The notes under the pieces were generated by a model that was not told the DNA's origin, made no database searches, and saw nothing but the letters and a program-made list of their open reading frames with translations. Below, piece by piece: positions 1 through 7,576 of a stretch of 64,000 nt of DNA. The stretch's first letter is position 1. Each line of letters begins with the position of its first letter. This stretch comes from Amycolatopsis granulosa (GTDB taxonomy: Bacteria > Actinomycetota > Actinomycetes > Mycobacteriales > Pseudonocardiaceae): the NCBI RefSeq assembly GCF_011758745.1, contig NZ_JAANOV010000001.1, positions 2,542,001 to 2,606,000 of the forward strand. Direction: 5' to 3'. A program made the translations under genes and the position numbers.

Positions 1-452
1 TGGGCCCGAAGAAGATCGCCGACCGGATGGGCGGCTTCGACGTCCGCAAGATCGCGGAGTCCGGCCTGGAGGAGTTCGTGGAGCTGTGCGTGACCCCGCC
101 GGCCATCCACCGCTACGGCGGGTCGATGGCCCGCCGTGTGCACGCCCTCGCCAACCACGTCGTCGAGCACTACGACGGCAAGGCCGACCGCATCTGGAAG
201 CGGGGCACCCCGGACGGCAAGGAGGTCCTGCGCCGTCTCAAGGAGCTGCCCGGCTACGGCGACCAGAAGGCCCGGATCTTCCTCGCGCTGCTCGGCAAGC
301 AGCGCGGCGTGCAGCCCGAGGGCTGGCGCGAGGCGGCGGGCGCCTACGGCGAGGAGGGCTCGCGCCGGTCGATCGCCGACGTCGTCAGCCCGGAGACCCT
401 CGCCGAGGTCCGCGCGTTCAAGAAAGCCGCGAAGGCCGCCGCGAAGAACTGA
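1..452 (+). CDS. HhH-GPD-type base-excision repair protein, 5'-truncated by window edge
   Basis: The reading frame is open from the first complete codon at base 3, so the true start lies outside the window. The visible C-terminal part of about 149 residues carries a helix-hairpin-helix of the form LKELPGYGDQKA followed by FLALLGKQ. This is typical of the small actinobacterial HhH-GPD proteins annotated as base-excision DNA repair enzymes. The Lys-rich tail (AFKKAAKAAAKN) is also usual for that family. The start at base 27 is only the first internal ATG. Substrate base specificity cannot be read from this fragment. It ends one base before the stop of the convergent small gene that follows. Confidence 0.8.
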   Translation, partial: GPKKIADRMGGFDVRKIAESGLEEFVELCVTPPAIHRYGGSMARRVHALANHVVEHYDGKADRIWKRGTPDGKEVLRRLKELPGYGDQKARIFLALLGKQRGVQPEGWREAAGAYGEEGSRRSIADVVSPETLAEVRAFKKAAKAAAKN

Positions 453-713
453 TCAGCCGGGATGGGCGCCGGCCGTGTCGCGGATTTCGGTGCCGAGGCC
501 AGACCCGCTCGCCCGCGCGCAGTGCGCGCAGCAGAAGAACCGGCCTTCGACCTCCACCCCGTGACCGAGGATCCGGCACCCGCAGTGCTCACACGACGGT
601 GCGATTTTCTGCGCCGCGCACTCGATGCTGTCGAACGTGTAGGTGTCCCCGCTGACCGTGCGGACCTCGAACGACATCCAGTAGTCGTTTCCGCACACCA
701 CGCAGCTCGCCAT
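453..713 (-). CDS. Small Cys-rich metallothionein-like protein
   Basis: This is an 86-residue protein with ATG preceded by AAGGAGG at ideal spacing. It has several Cys pairs: CVVC near the N-terminus, C-E-H-C-G-C in the middle and CCAHC near the end. The pattern suggests metal (probably zinc) binding. Similar short actinobacterial proteins are often labelled prokaryotic metallothionein or hypothetical. The alternation of CxxC motifs with aromatic residues looks more like a compact zinc-ribbon fold than an unstructured metallothionein. Function is unknown. It is convergent with the repair gene on its left, and the intergenic region on its right faces the DUF1918 gene. Confidence 0.75.
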   Translation of the reverse strand: MASCVVCGNDYWMSFEVRTVSGDTYTFDSIECAAQKIAPSCEHCGCRILGHGVEVEGRFFCCAHCARASGSGLGTEIRDTAGAHPG

Positions 714-846
714 CGTCGTCCTCCTTTTCCACCCGGACGAATCGAAGCGTGCTCGTCACCCGCGAGCGGGGCAACTCGATCAATTCGCCTCGGTGTGACA
801 ATCGGCGCCGGGCCGAATTACCCTGGTTCCCGCGGAGGTGGTTCTG

Positions 847-1047
847 ATGCACGCAGCCGTAGGAGACCGGATTCTCGTCCACGGTCGTACCGTCGGAGCG
901 GCCGAGCAGTCCGGGGAGATCGTCGAGGTCCGCGGGGAGAACGGCGGGCCGCCCTACCTCGTCCGGTTCGCCGACGGCCACGAGGGCCTGATCTTCCCCG
1001 GGTCCGACTGCGAGGTCACCCACGAGCGGCAGCAGAACAACGCTTGA
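847..1047 (+). CDS. DUF1918 domain protein
   Basis: This is a 66-residue protein of the DUF1918 family, a small SH3-like beta-barrel common in actinobacteria. Recognisable features are the N-terminal GDRILVHG segment and the PYLVRFADGHEGLIFPGSD stretch. I chose ATG 847 because GGAGG at 834-838 lies about eight bases upstream; an in-frame GTG at 838 overlaps that ribosome binding site and is less likely. The role of the family is not established. No operon partner is obvious, since the MFS gene follows after about 155 bases with its own ribosome binding site. Confidence 0.85.
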   Translation: MHAAVGDRILVHGRTVGAAEQSGEIVEVRGENGGPPYLVRFADGHEGLIFPGSDCEVTHERQQNNA

Positions 1048-1202
1048 GCGCGTGGGGCTTGTCACCCCGCGCCCGGGATGACACCGGCACCCCGGCCCGT
1101 TGAGACTGAACGAGGGCAGCTCGTGCCGCCATGGACGGCGATGGGCTGTCCTTCTTCATGCCGCTCGACTGTATCGATGCAGACCACCTGGAAAGGAGTA
1201 CC

Positions 1203-2378
1203 GTGCCCATCGCGCTCCTCGCGCTCGCCGTCGGTGCCTTCGGTATCGGCACCACGGAATTCGTCATGATGGGTGTCCTTCCGCAGACCGCCGCGACCTT
1301 CGGGGTGGACATCCCGGCCGCCGGCCACCTCATCTCCGCGTACGCGCTCGGCGTGGTCGTCGGCGCGCCACTGCTGACCGCGGTCGCCGTCCGGTTGCCG
1401 CGCAAGATCATGCTGCTGGCGATGATCGCGCTGTTCACCGCGGGCAACCTGCTCTTCGCGCTGGCACCGGACCAGCGGTTCGGCCTCGTGTTCCGCTTCC
1501 TCACCGGGCTGCCGCACGGCGCGTTCTTCGGCGCCGGTGCGGTCGTGGCCGCGAGTCTCGTCAAGCCGGGCGACCGCGCGAAGGCCGTGTCGATGATGTT
1601 CCTCGGCCTGACCCTGGCCAACGTCGTCGGCGTGCCGCTGGGCACGCTGCTCGGTCAGCAGGTCGGCTGGCGCTTCACCTTCGGCGTGGTGGCGATGATC
1701 GGCCTGCTCGCGGTCCTGGCCATCGCGAAGCTGGTGCCGCACCAGGGCCGCCCCGAGCAGCCGTCGCTGCGCGGTGAGCTGGGCGCGTTCCGCCGCCCGC
1801 AGGTGTGGCTGGCGCTGGGGATCGTCACGTTCGGGCTGGGCGGCGTGTTCGCCTGCCTGTCCTACGTGACGCCGCTGATGACCGACGTCGCCGGCTACCA
1901 GCCGGGAAGCGTGACCCTGCTGCTCGCCCTCGCCGGTGTCGGCATGACCATCGGCAACCTGCTCGGCGGCCGGCTGGCGGACAAGGCGCTGATGCCGAGC
2001 CTGTACGTGGCGCTGGTCTCGCTCGCGGCCGTGCTGGCGGTGCTCACCGCCACCGCGCACAGCAAGGTCGGCGCCGCGATCACGATCTTCCTGGTGGGCG
2101 TGGCCGGGTTCATGATCGGCCCGATGATGCAGACCCGCGTCATGCTCAAGGCCGGTGGCACGCCGTCGATGGTCTCGGCCGCGGTGCAGTCCGCGTTCAA
2201 CATCGCCAACTCGATCGGCGCCTACCTCGGCGGCCTGGTGATCGCCGGCGGGCTCGGCCTGGTCGCGCCGAGCTGGGTCGGCGCCGGGCTCGCCGTCGTG
2301 GGTCTGGCGATCGCCGTGGTGTCCGGTTCGCTGGACCGCCGCGAAGCCGCCCGGACCCCGGCGATGGCCGAGGCCTGA
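1203..2378 (+). CDS. MFS transporter, drug exporter type (DHA1, AraJ/Cmx-like)
   Basis: This encodes a 391-residue inner-membrane protein with the usual 12 hydrophobic segments of the major facilitator superfamily. The N-terminus (LALAVGAFGIGTTEFVMMG) and the motif around RLPRK between segments 2 and 3 are typical of the AraJ / chloramphenicol-export group of H+ antiporters. GTG 1203 is preferred because AAGGAG at 1193-1198 is correctly spaced. The upstream ATG at 1131 would add a non-conserved extension. Substrate is unknown; sugars and small hydrophobic drugs are both exported by relatives. It runs convergent to the DUF3017/folD pair with only four bases between stops. Confidence 0.85.
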   Translation: MPIALLALAVGAFGIGTTEFVMMGVLPQTAATFGVDIPAAGHLISAYALGVVVGAPLLTAVAVRLPRKIMLLAMIALFTAGNLLFALAPDQRFGLVFRFLTGLPHGAFFGAGAVVAASLVKPGDRAKAVSMMFLGLTLANVVGVPLGTLLGQQVGWRFTFGVVAMIGLLAVLAIAKLVPHQGRPEQPSLRGELGAFRRPQVWLALGIVTFGLGGVFACLSYVTPLMTDVAGYQPGSVTLLLALAGVGMTIGNLLGGRLADKALMPSLYVALVSLAAVLAVLTATAHSKVGAAITIFLVGVAGFMIGPMMQTRVMLKAGGTPSMVSAAVQSAFNIANSIGAYLGGLVIAGGLGLVAPSWVGAGLAVVGLAIAVVSGSLDRREAARTPAMAEA

Positions 2379-2382
2379 GGAG

Positions 2383-2679
2383 TCAGGAGCCGAACGGTCC
2401 GTCGGTGATCGTGAAGGCCAGGAAGAGGATGAGCACGCCGAGCCCGGCGTAGCTCAGGACGTCCACCGGGCGGCCGCGGATGGCCAGCAGGCCGGCCCGC
2501 ACGCCCGGCAGGACGGCCCGCAGGATCGCCGCCACGAGCAGGGCGCCACCGATGATCGCGGCGCCCTGCCGCCAGTGGTACTGCCAGATCCGCAGGCCGG
2601 CGATCGCCACCAGCAGCATCACCAGGGCGAACGGGACCTGCTCCAGGACGGCCGCGCGGTTACGCCGTGGCGAGTGCAC
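2383..2679 (-). CDS. DUF3017 membrane protein
   Basis: This is a 98-residue protein with three hydrophobic segments ([43 protein letters not shown]), matching the DUF3017 family. That family is nearly always placed directly downstream of folD in actinobacteria. The GTG start at 2679 lies inside the last codons of folD, giving a 20-base overlap, so translation is probably coupled to folD. The function of DUF3017 is not known. The constant pairing suggests a link to folate or one-carbon metabolism, but nothing in the sequence shows it. Confidence 0.8.
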   Translation of the reverse strand: MHSPRRNRAAVLEQVPFALVMLLVAIAGLRIWQYHWRQGAAIIGGALLVAAILRAVLPGVRAGLLAIRGRPVDVLSYAGLGVLILFLAFTITDGPFGS

Positions 2680-3526
2680 GCTCGGCCGCCTCGACGACGT
2701 TGGTGACGAGCATCGCCCGGGTCATCGGGCCGACCCCGCCCGGGTTCGGCGACAGCCACCCGGCGACCTCCGCGACCGCCGGGTCGACGTCACCGGCGAG
2801 CTTGCCGTGCACGTGCGAAACGCCCACGTCGAGCACCGCCGCGCCGGGCTTGACCATGTCCGGCTTGATCAGGTGCGGCACCCCGGCGGCGGCGATCACG
2901 ATGTCCGCGCGGCGGACCTCGGCGGCCAGGTCCCGGGTACCGGTGTGGCACAGCGTGACGGTCGCGTTCTCGCTGCGGCGGGTCAGCAGCAGACCCATCG
3001 TCCGCCCCACGGTGACACCGCGGCCCACGACGGTGACGTTCGCGCCCGCGATCGGCACGTCGTGGCGCCTGAGCAGCTCGAGGATGCCGTACGGGGTGCA
3101 GGGCAGTGGCCCGGTCTCGTTGAGCACCAGGCGGCCGAGGCTGACCGGGGCGAGGCCGTCGGCGTCCTTCTCCGGCGCGATGCGCTCCAGGATCCGGCCG
3201 GCGTCGAGGTGCCCCGGCAGCGGGAGCTGGACGATGTAGCCGTGGCAGGCCGGGTCGGCGTTGAGCTCGTCGATGACGGCCTCGAGCTTGGCCTGGCTGA
3301 TGTCGCCGGGCAGGTCACGGCGGATGGAGTTGACGCCGATCTTCGCGCTGTCCGCGTGCTTCATCCGCACGTAGGAGTGCGAGCCGGGGTCGTCGCCGAC
3401 CAGGACGGTTCCCAGCCCGGGCGTCACGCCCCGCTCGGCCAGGGCGGCCACCCGCGGCTCGAGCTCTTCGAAGATGGCGTTCTTGGTCGCTTTGCCGTCG
3501 AGAACCGTCGCAGTCACGGCTCCCAT
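2660..3526 (-). CDS. folD: Bifunctional methylenetetrahydrofolate dehydrogenase / methenyl-THF cyclohydrolase
   Basis: FolD converts 5,10-methylene-THF to 10-formyl-THF through methenyl-THF using NADP+, supplying the formyl group used by PurN and PurH, which are also in this window. Visible signatures are the substrate-binding segment [14 protein letters not shown] with the catalytic Lys, the IVQLPLP motif, the NADP-binding loop [13 protein letters not shown] and the C-terminal [13 protein letters not shown] signature. Translation is placed at ATG 3526 (288 residues), which fits the family's length. The longer frame to 3631 adds residues unlike FolD. A GTG at 3517 is an alternative. No clear Shine-Dalgarno is present, so the mRNA may be leaderless. 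Confidence 0.95.
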   Translation of the reverse strand: MGAVTATVLDGKATKNAIFEELEPRVAALAERGVTPGLGTVLVGDDPGSHSYVRMKHADSAKIGVNSIRRDLPGDISQAKLEAVIDELNADPACHGYIVQLPLPGHLDAGRILERIAPEKDADGLAPVSLGRLVLNETGPLPCTPYGILELLRRHDVPIAGANVTVVGRGVTVGRTMGLLLTRRSENATVTLCHTGTRDLAAEVRRADIVIAAAGVPHLIKPDMVKPGAAVLDVGVSHVHGKLAGDVDPAVAEVAGWLSPNPGGVGPMTRAMLVTNVVEAAERALATA

Positions 3527-3667
3527 TCTGGCAAAGGAATGAACGTGGCCTCCCGCGAGGACGCCCGAGGCCACTACGGGTAGTTCCGCTGAAACCCTTC
3601 GTACCCTAATCGATGTATCTGCACTGGTCATTGCCCCTATTGGTGCGGGTGGTGTGCAATCGGATCA

Positions 3668-6600
3668 GTGACCAGTCAAAATGGCCTGGTGGCGCAACCG
3701 ACGACCCAGCTGAACGCGACCGAGCAGGACACCCTGGTCAAGCAGATCGGACTGGCCCTGCTGCGGGCCGCTCCGCGGGACTGGCGGCGGGTGACCGCGC
3801 ACTACCGGGCGGTCGGCCGGTACCACGAGCTGACCGGTGAGGTCGTGCTCGAGGACGGGTCGGCCCAGGAGTGGATGGCCACCCACGACATCGCCACACT
3901 GTTCGGCCGGCTGCGAGCCGGGATGTACCGCGAAGGCCGCGGCACCTGGTTCAACGCGCGCTACCAGCTCGACCACCCGTCGAGCTACAACCTGGAGTAC
4001 GACCGCGACGAGCCGCGGTGGGACCTGATGCCGCCGCCGCAGGCGTACGCCGACGAGCTGCGGATGTTCCCCCGCTCCGAGGACAACGTCCCGGAGTGGC
4101 TGATGCGCCGCATGGCCGGCCTCGCCCCCGAGCAGCCCGGCCCGCGGTTCCGCATCGCGCGGATCTTCGACGGCCACGAGCCGAACGGCCGCCCGGTGCT
4201 CAACCGGCCGGAGCTGGATGCCGACGAGCAGCAGCGGGTGCTCGAATACCTGAACAACGCGCCGGTCGTGCATGCCGAACGCGGCTTCGACCTGGACCGG
4301 CTGGCGCAGCAGCCCGCGCCGACCGTGCCGGTGGCCTTCCACACCGACGGGTCGTGGATCTGGCCCGCGGCCATCAACTACTACCTACAGGAATACGGCG
4401 TCGCACCGGAGGCGGAGCTGGTCTCGCACATCGCCGGGACCGGGTACGCGCTGCCGGAGGTGCCGGAGCAGATGGTGCAGGCCGCCGCTGCGTACCTGGG
4501 CCGCGGCACGCAGCAGCCGCCGCGGCAGGCGCCGCCCGCCGAGCCCGTGTTCGAGGCGCGGCCGGAGCCTGCTCCGCCCGTCGACCAGCCGACGACGTTG
4601 ACCCCGGCGATCGAGGCGGACGCCGGGCCGCCGACGATGCTCGTGCCACCCGCCGTGCCCGGCGACGAGCCCCGCAACGGGCGGGAAGCGGTGCCGTCGG
4701 TGCCGGCGGTGCCCTCCGCGCCGGCCGGTGCCCCGGAGCCCGCGTCCGCCGTCGAGGAGACCCAGACCTGGGACGCCCGGGAGGCGTTCAGCGACGAGCC
4801 ACCTGGTGGGCCGGACGCCCGCGAGTGGACCGAGCCCGGAACCGGCGGCGCATCGGCGGCGCCCGGGGGACGTGGCGCGGAGGACACCCGCGGCTGGGAA
4901 GACGCGGAGAGCCACGGCGCCGGGGCGCACGCCGGACCGGAGGGTCACGGTGCGGAGCCCTGGACCGGGCCCGAGGGACACGACGCCGAAGGTGCCGCCT
5001 GGGGCGGGCCGGAGGGGCACGGCCAGGAGCCGCCCGGGTTCGTGGACGAGGAGCCCACGGCGTCCTGGGACGGCCGCGCGCCGGAACGCGGCCCGGATCC
5101 GGCGGGGCCGCGTGGTCTCGCCGGTCCGGCGGCCCAGGGCTGGGAGTCGCCGGAGCCCCGGGGCGCCGCGGAGCCGGACGCCCAGGGGCAGGAGGGCATC
5201 CCCGGACAGCACCGTCCGGAAGCCCAGGGCGACGCGACCGGACCGGAGCAGTTCGCGGAGGGCCGGGGCCGGCACGACTTCGCCGGCCAGGCCGGTGCCG
5301 CGGGCCTCGCCGCCGGAGGCCAGGAGCAGTTCGCGCAGGAAGCCCCGGACGCCGGGCGTGACCCGCGCCGCCAGGAGCGCGCCGAGGGCCCCGAGGGGCG
5401 CGGTGCGGAACCGTTCCGCCCGGAGGGGCGCGGCGGCCCCCAGGGGCTGGACCCGCGCGTCCAGGCCGCTTTCGGCCAGGAAGCCCCCGGGGAACGGGAG
5501 CCCGGCCGGGCCGAGTTCGCGCAGAACGGCGTTGCGCCGGGCGAAGTGGACCCCCGCGTCCAGGAACACGCGCCGGGTCAGGCGCCCGGGCTGGCTCCGC
5601 ACACCCCGGAAGCGCCGGGTCAGCAAGCGCTCGACCCCCGCCACCATGAGCGTCCCGAGGCTCCCGCGGCCAGCGGTCCGGAGCGCTTCGGCCAGGACGT
5701 GCCGCAGACCCGCGATCCGCGTGGCCTCGCCGCGCCGGACGCGCCCGAGTTCCGTGGTCCCCGTGGGTTCGCCGGGCCGGAAGGCTTCGCCGGGCCGGAA
5801 GGGCAGGAGCCGCGCGGCGGCTGGGAGAGCCCGGGAAGCGGCTTCGCCGGTCAGGAGGCTCCGCCGGAACCCCCGCGCGTGCGCGGTCCGGAGCGCGGCG
5901 CCCCGGCGGAACCCCGCGGCGGTTTCGCCGGGCCGGATCCGCGTGCCCTCGCCGGGCAGCAGCGGAGCGGCCGGCCGGCACCCGAGGGGCCCCCGACCGT
6001 GCTGGCCCGACCGGTGGCCCCACCGAGCGGCCCCACCGAGCCGGCGCTGGACAACCTGCGCGCGAAGCTGTCGGACCTCGGTGTGCCCGAGGGCGCCTAC
6101 CGCATCGGCGAGCCCGCCGAACACGGCTGGAGCCTGGAGAAGATCGAGGACGGCTGGCGGGTCGGCTGGTACGACGAGACCCTGACCAGCCCCGCGGTGT
6201 TCGGCGACGCCGACGACGCGGCCGCGTTCATGCTGGGCAAGCTCCTGCTCGGCCAGGGTGGCCGGCCCACGCCGCCGGCGCGCCCGGAGATGGACGTCAA
6301 CGAGATCCCGCGCACCCCGGCGCAGGAACCGGTGGAGCCCCAGCGGCACGACCTGCCCCCGCGGGCGTTGTCGGACCGCCTCGGCGAACCCGACCCGGCC
6401 GGCGCGCCCACGATGCTGGCCGCCCCGGTCGCACCACCTCCGCCCGCTCCGCCACGCCGGGAGCCGCCGCCCCGGCGGGTCGAAGCCGCGGCGCCCGCGG
6501 CCACCGCGTCCGCCGGGTCCGCGTCGTCCGGGGGCAACCAGCAGTGGCCGATCCAGCCGCTGCCCGGTGAGCCGCCGCTGACCCTGTTCCGCGGCAAGGA

Positions 6601-6895
6601 GATGCGGGAACTGCCGGCGGGCAGCGAGCTCGACCGGTTCGGCGGCCCGAACGGCAACCTGACCTACGCGGCCGGCACCCCGTTCGCGGAGCGGTCGCTG
6701 GTGCCGGAGTGGATCAACCGCCCCTACCACGTGTACCGGGTGCAGCGGCCGCTGGAGGCGCTGGCCGGGATCGCGATCCCGTGGTTCAACCAGCCCGGCG
6801 GTGGCGCGGCGTACCTGCTGCCCGCCTCCATCGAGGACCTGCTGGCCTCGGGTGACCTGATCGAACTCGACCCGGGCGAGCCGCCGATCGATTGA
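3668..6895 (+). CDS. Large TNT-domain (NAD+ glycohydrolase toxin) protein with immunity-like N-terminal region
   Basis: This is a 1075-residue protein with no signal peptide or membrane segment. Residues about 20-105 (DWRRVTAHYRAVG, WMATHDIATLFGRLR, GTWFNARYQLDHP) resemble YezG/DUF600-type folds found among immunity proteins. Residues about 155-275 form a second conserved segment (VAFHTDGSWIWPAAINYYLQ). Residues about 276-790 are a Gly/Pro/Glu-rich low-complexity linker. A small domain at about 793-865 (LRAKLSDLGVPEGAYRIGEP) precedes a second linker. The last about 105 residues are a TNT domain: LDRFGGPNG, AGTPFAERSL, NRPYHVYRV, FNQPGGG. His1021 and Gln1042 probably correspond to the catalytic His and Gln of the Mycobacterium tuberculosis TNT NADase. 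The GTG at 3668 lacks a strong ribosome binding site and GTG 3689 is an alternative. No separate immunity gene is visible. NADase activity and export are inferences. Confidence 0.8.
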   Translation: MTSQNGLVAQPTTQLNATEQDTLVKQIGLALLRAAPRDWRRVTAHYRAVGRYHELTGEVVLEDGSAQEWMATHDIATLFGRLRAGMYREGRGTWFNARYQLDHPSSYNLEYDRDEPRWDLMPPPQAYADELRMFPRSEDNVPEWLMRRMAGLAPEQPGPRFRIARIFDGHEPNGRPVLNRPELDADEQQRVLEYLNNAPVVHAERGFDLDRLAQQPAPTVPVAFHTDGSWIWPAAINYYLQEYGVAPEAELVSHIAGTGYALPEVPEQMVQAAAAYLGRGTQQPPRQAPPAEPVFEARPEPAPPVDQPTTLTPAIEADAGPPTMLVPPAVPGDEPRNGREAVPSVPAVPSAPAGAPEPASAVEETQTWDAREAFSDEPPGGPDAREWTEPGTGGASAAPGGRGAEDTRGWEDAESHGAGAHAGPEGHGAEPWTGPEGHDAEGAAWGGPEGHGQEPPGFVDEEPTASWDGRAPERGPDPAGPRGLAGPAAQGWESPEPRGAAEPDAQGQEGIPGQHRPEAQGDATGPEQFAEGRGRHDFAGQAGAAGLAAGGQEQFAQEAPDAGRDPRRQERAEGPEGRGAEPFRPEGRGGPQGLDPRVQAAFGQEAPGEREPGRAEFAQNGVAPGEVDPRVQEHAPGQAPGLAPHTPEAPGQQALDPRHHERPEAPAASGPERFGQDVPQTRDPRGLAAPDAPEFRGPRGFAGPEGFAGPEGQEPRGGWESPGSGFAGQEAPPEPPRVRGPERGAPAEPRGGFAGPDPRALAGQQRSGRPAPEGPPTVLARPVAPPSGPTEPALDNLRAKLSDLGVPEGAYRIGEPAEHGWSLEKIEDGWRVGWYDETLTSPAVFGDADDAAAFMLGKLLLGQGGRPTPPARPEMDVNEIPRTPAQEPVEPQRHDLPPRALSDRLGEPDPAGAPTMLAAPVAPPPPAPPRREPPPRRVEAAAPAATASAGSASSGGNQQWPIQPLPGEPPLTLFRGKEMRELPAGSELDRFGGPNGNLTYAAGTPFAERSLVPEWINRPYHVYRVQRPLEALAGIAIPWFNQPGGGAAYLLPASIEDLLASGDLIELDPGEPPID

Positions 6896-6916
6896 CGATC
6901 GCGCGCGGTCTGGCGG

Positions 6917-7548
6917 TCAGCGGACCACCAGGCCGTGCGCGGCGGCGAAGGCGACCGCGGTGTCAAGGTCCACCCGGGCGCCCCGCAGGTTCGCCTGCAC
7001 CAGCCCGTGCGCGTCGAGCTGGGCGCCACGCAGGTCGGCGCCCGTCAGGTCCGCGCCGTGCAGCCGCGCCCCGCGCAGGTCGCTGTCGCGCAGGTCGGCC
7101 CCGGCCAGGTTCGCTTCGGAGAAGTTGGCCTCCCGGAACCGCAACCCGGACAGCGCGCGGCGCCGCAGGTTCGCGCGGCTGAAGTTCGCCAGCGAGAAGT
7201 CGCTGTCCCGCGCGGACATCCCCGCAGCCCACTGTCGGCAAAGGACGAGCCGAGCAGCGAGCAGCCGTGGAACCCGCTGTCGGCGAGCACGGTCCGCTCG
7301 AACACGCACGACCGGAACGCCGACGCCCGGTGCCGGGACTGCCCGAGGTCCGCGCCGGAGAAGTCGCACCCGTCGAACGTGCAGCCGTGCGTGACCAGCC
7401 GGCGCAGGTCGGCCTCGCGGAAGTCACACCCGCTGAACTGGCGGTTCTCCCACGTGGTCCCGGGCAGCACGGCGTCACGGTAGTCCTCGGCTATCTCCAT
7501 CCGGCGAGCTAACCACACCCGGCGGACCCGGTCGTCCATCCCGAACAC
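6917..7548 (-). pseudogene. Pentapeptide-repeat protein, reading frame broken by a 1-base deletion
   Basis: Two overlapping frames join into one pentapeptide-repeat protein of about 210 residues. The first (from GTG 7548 or ATG 7539) reads CDFREADLRRL, CDFSGADLG and ends sensibly at SSFADSGLRG. The second continues with MSARDSDFSLANFSRANL and many A(D/N)L-type repeats (EANLAGADLRDSDLRGARL) to the stop at 6917. The switch is at the C-run 7220-7223 (a G-run on the coding strand), where one extra base would restore a single frame. This is either a real frameshift or a homopolymer sequencing error. Pentapeptide-repeat proteins form right-handed beta-helices; some protect DNA gyrase, but nothing here shows that role. 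The gene lies 28 bases downstream of dnaE2 on the same strand. Confidence 0.8.
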
Positions 7549-7576
7549 CGCGCGCGAACCGGGATCGGCAGGCCGG

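Noticed and set aside
4385-6730. Long open frame opposite the TNT-domain gene
   Set aside because: It is a shadow of the GC-rich coding strand: low-complexity Arg/Gly/Leu translation, no domain, and the opposite strand has clear domains.
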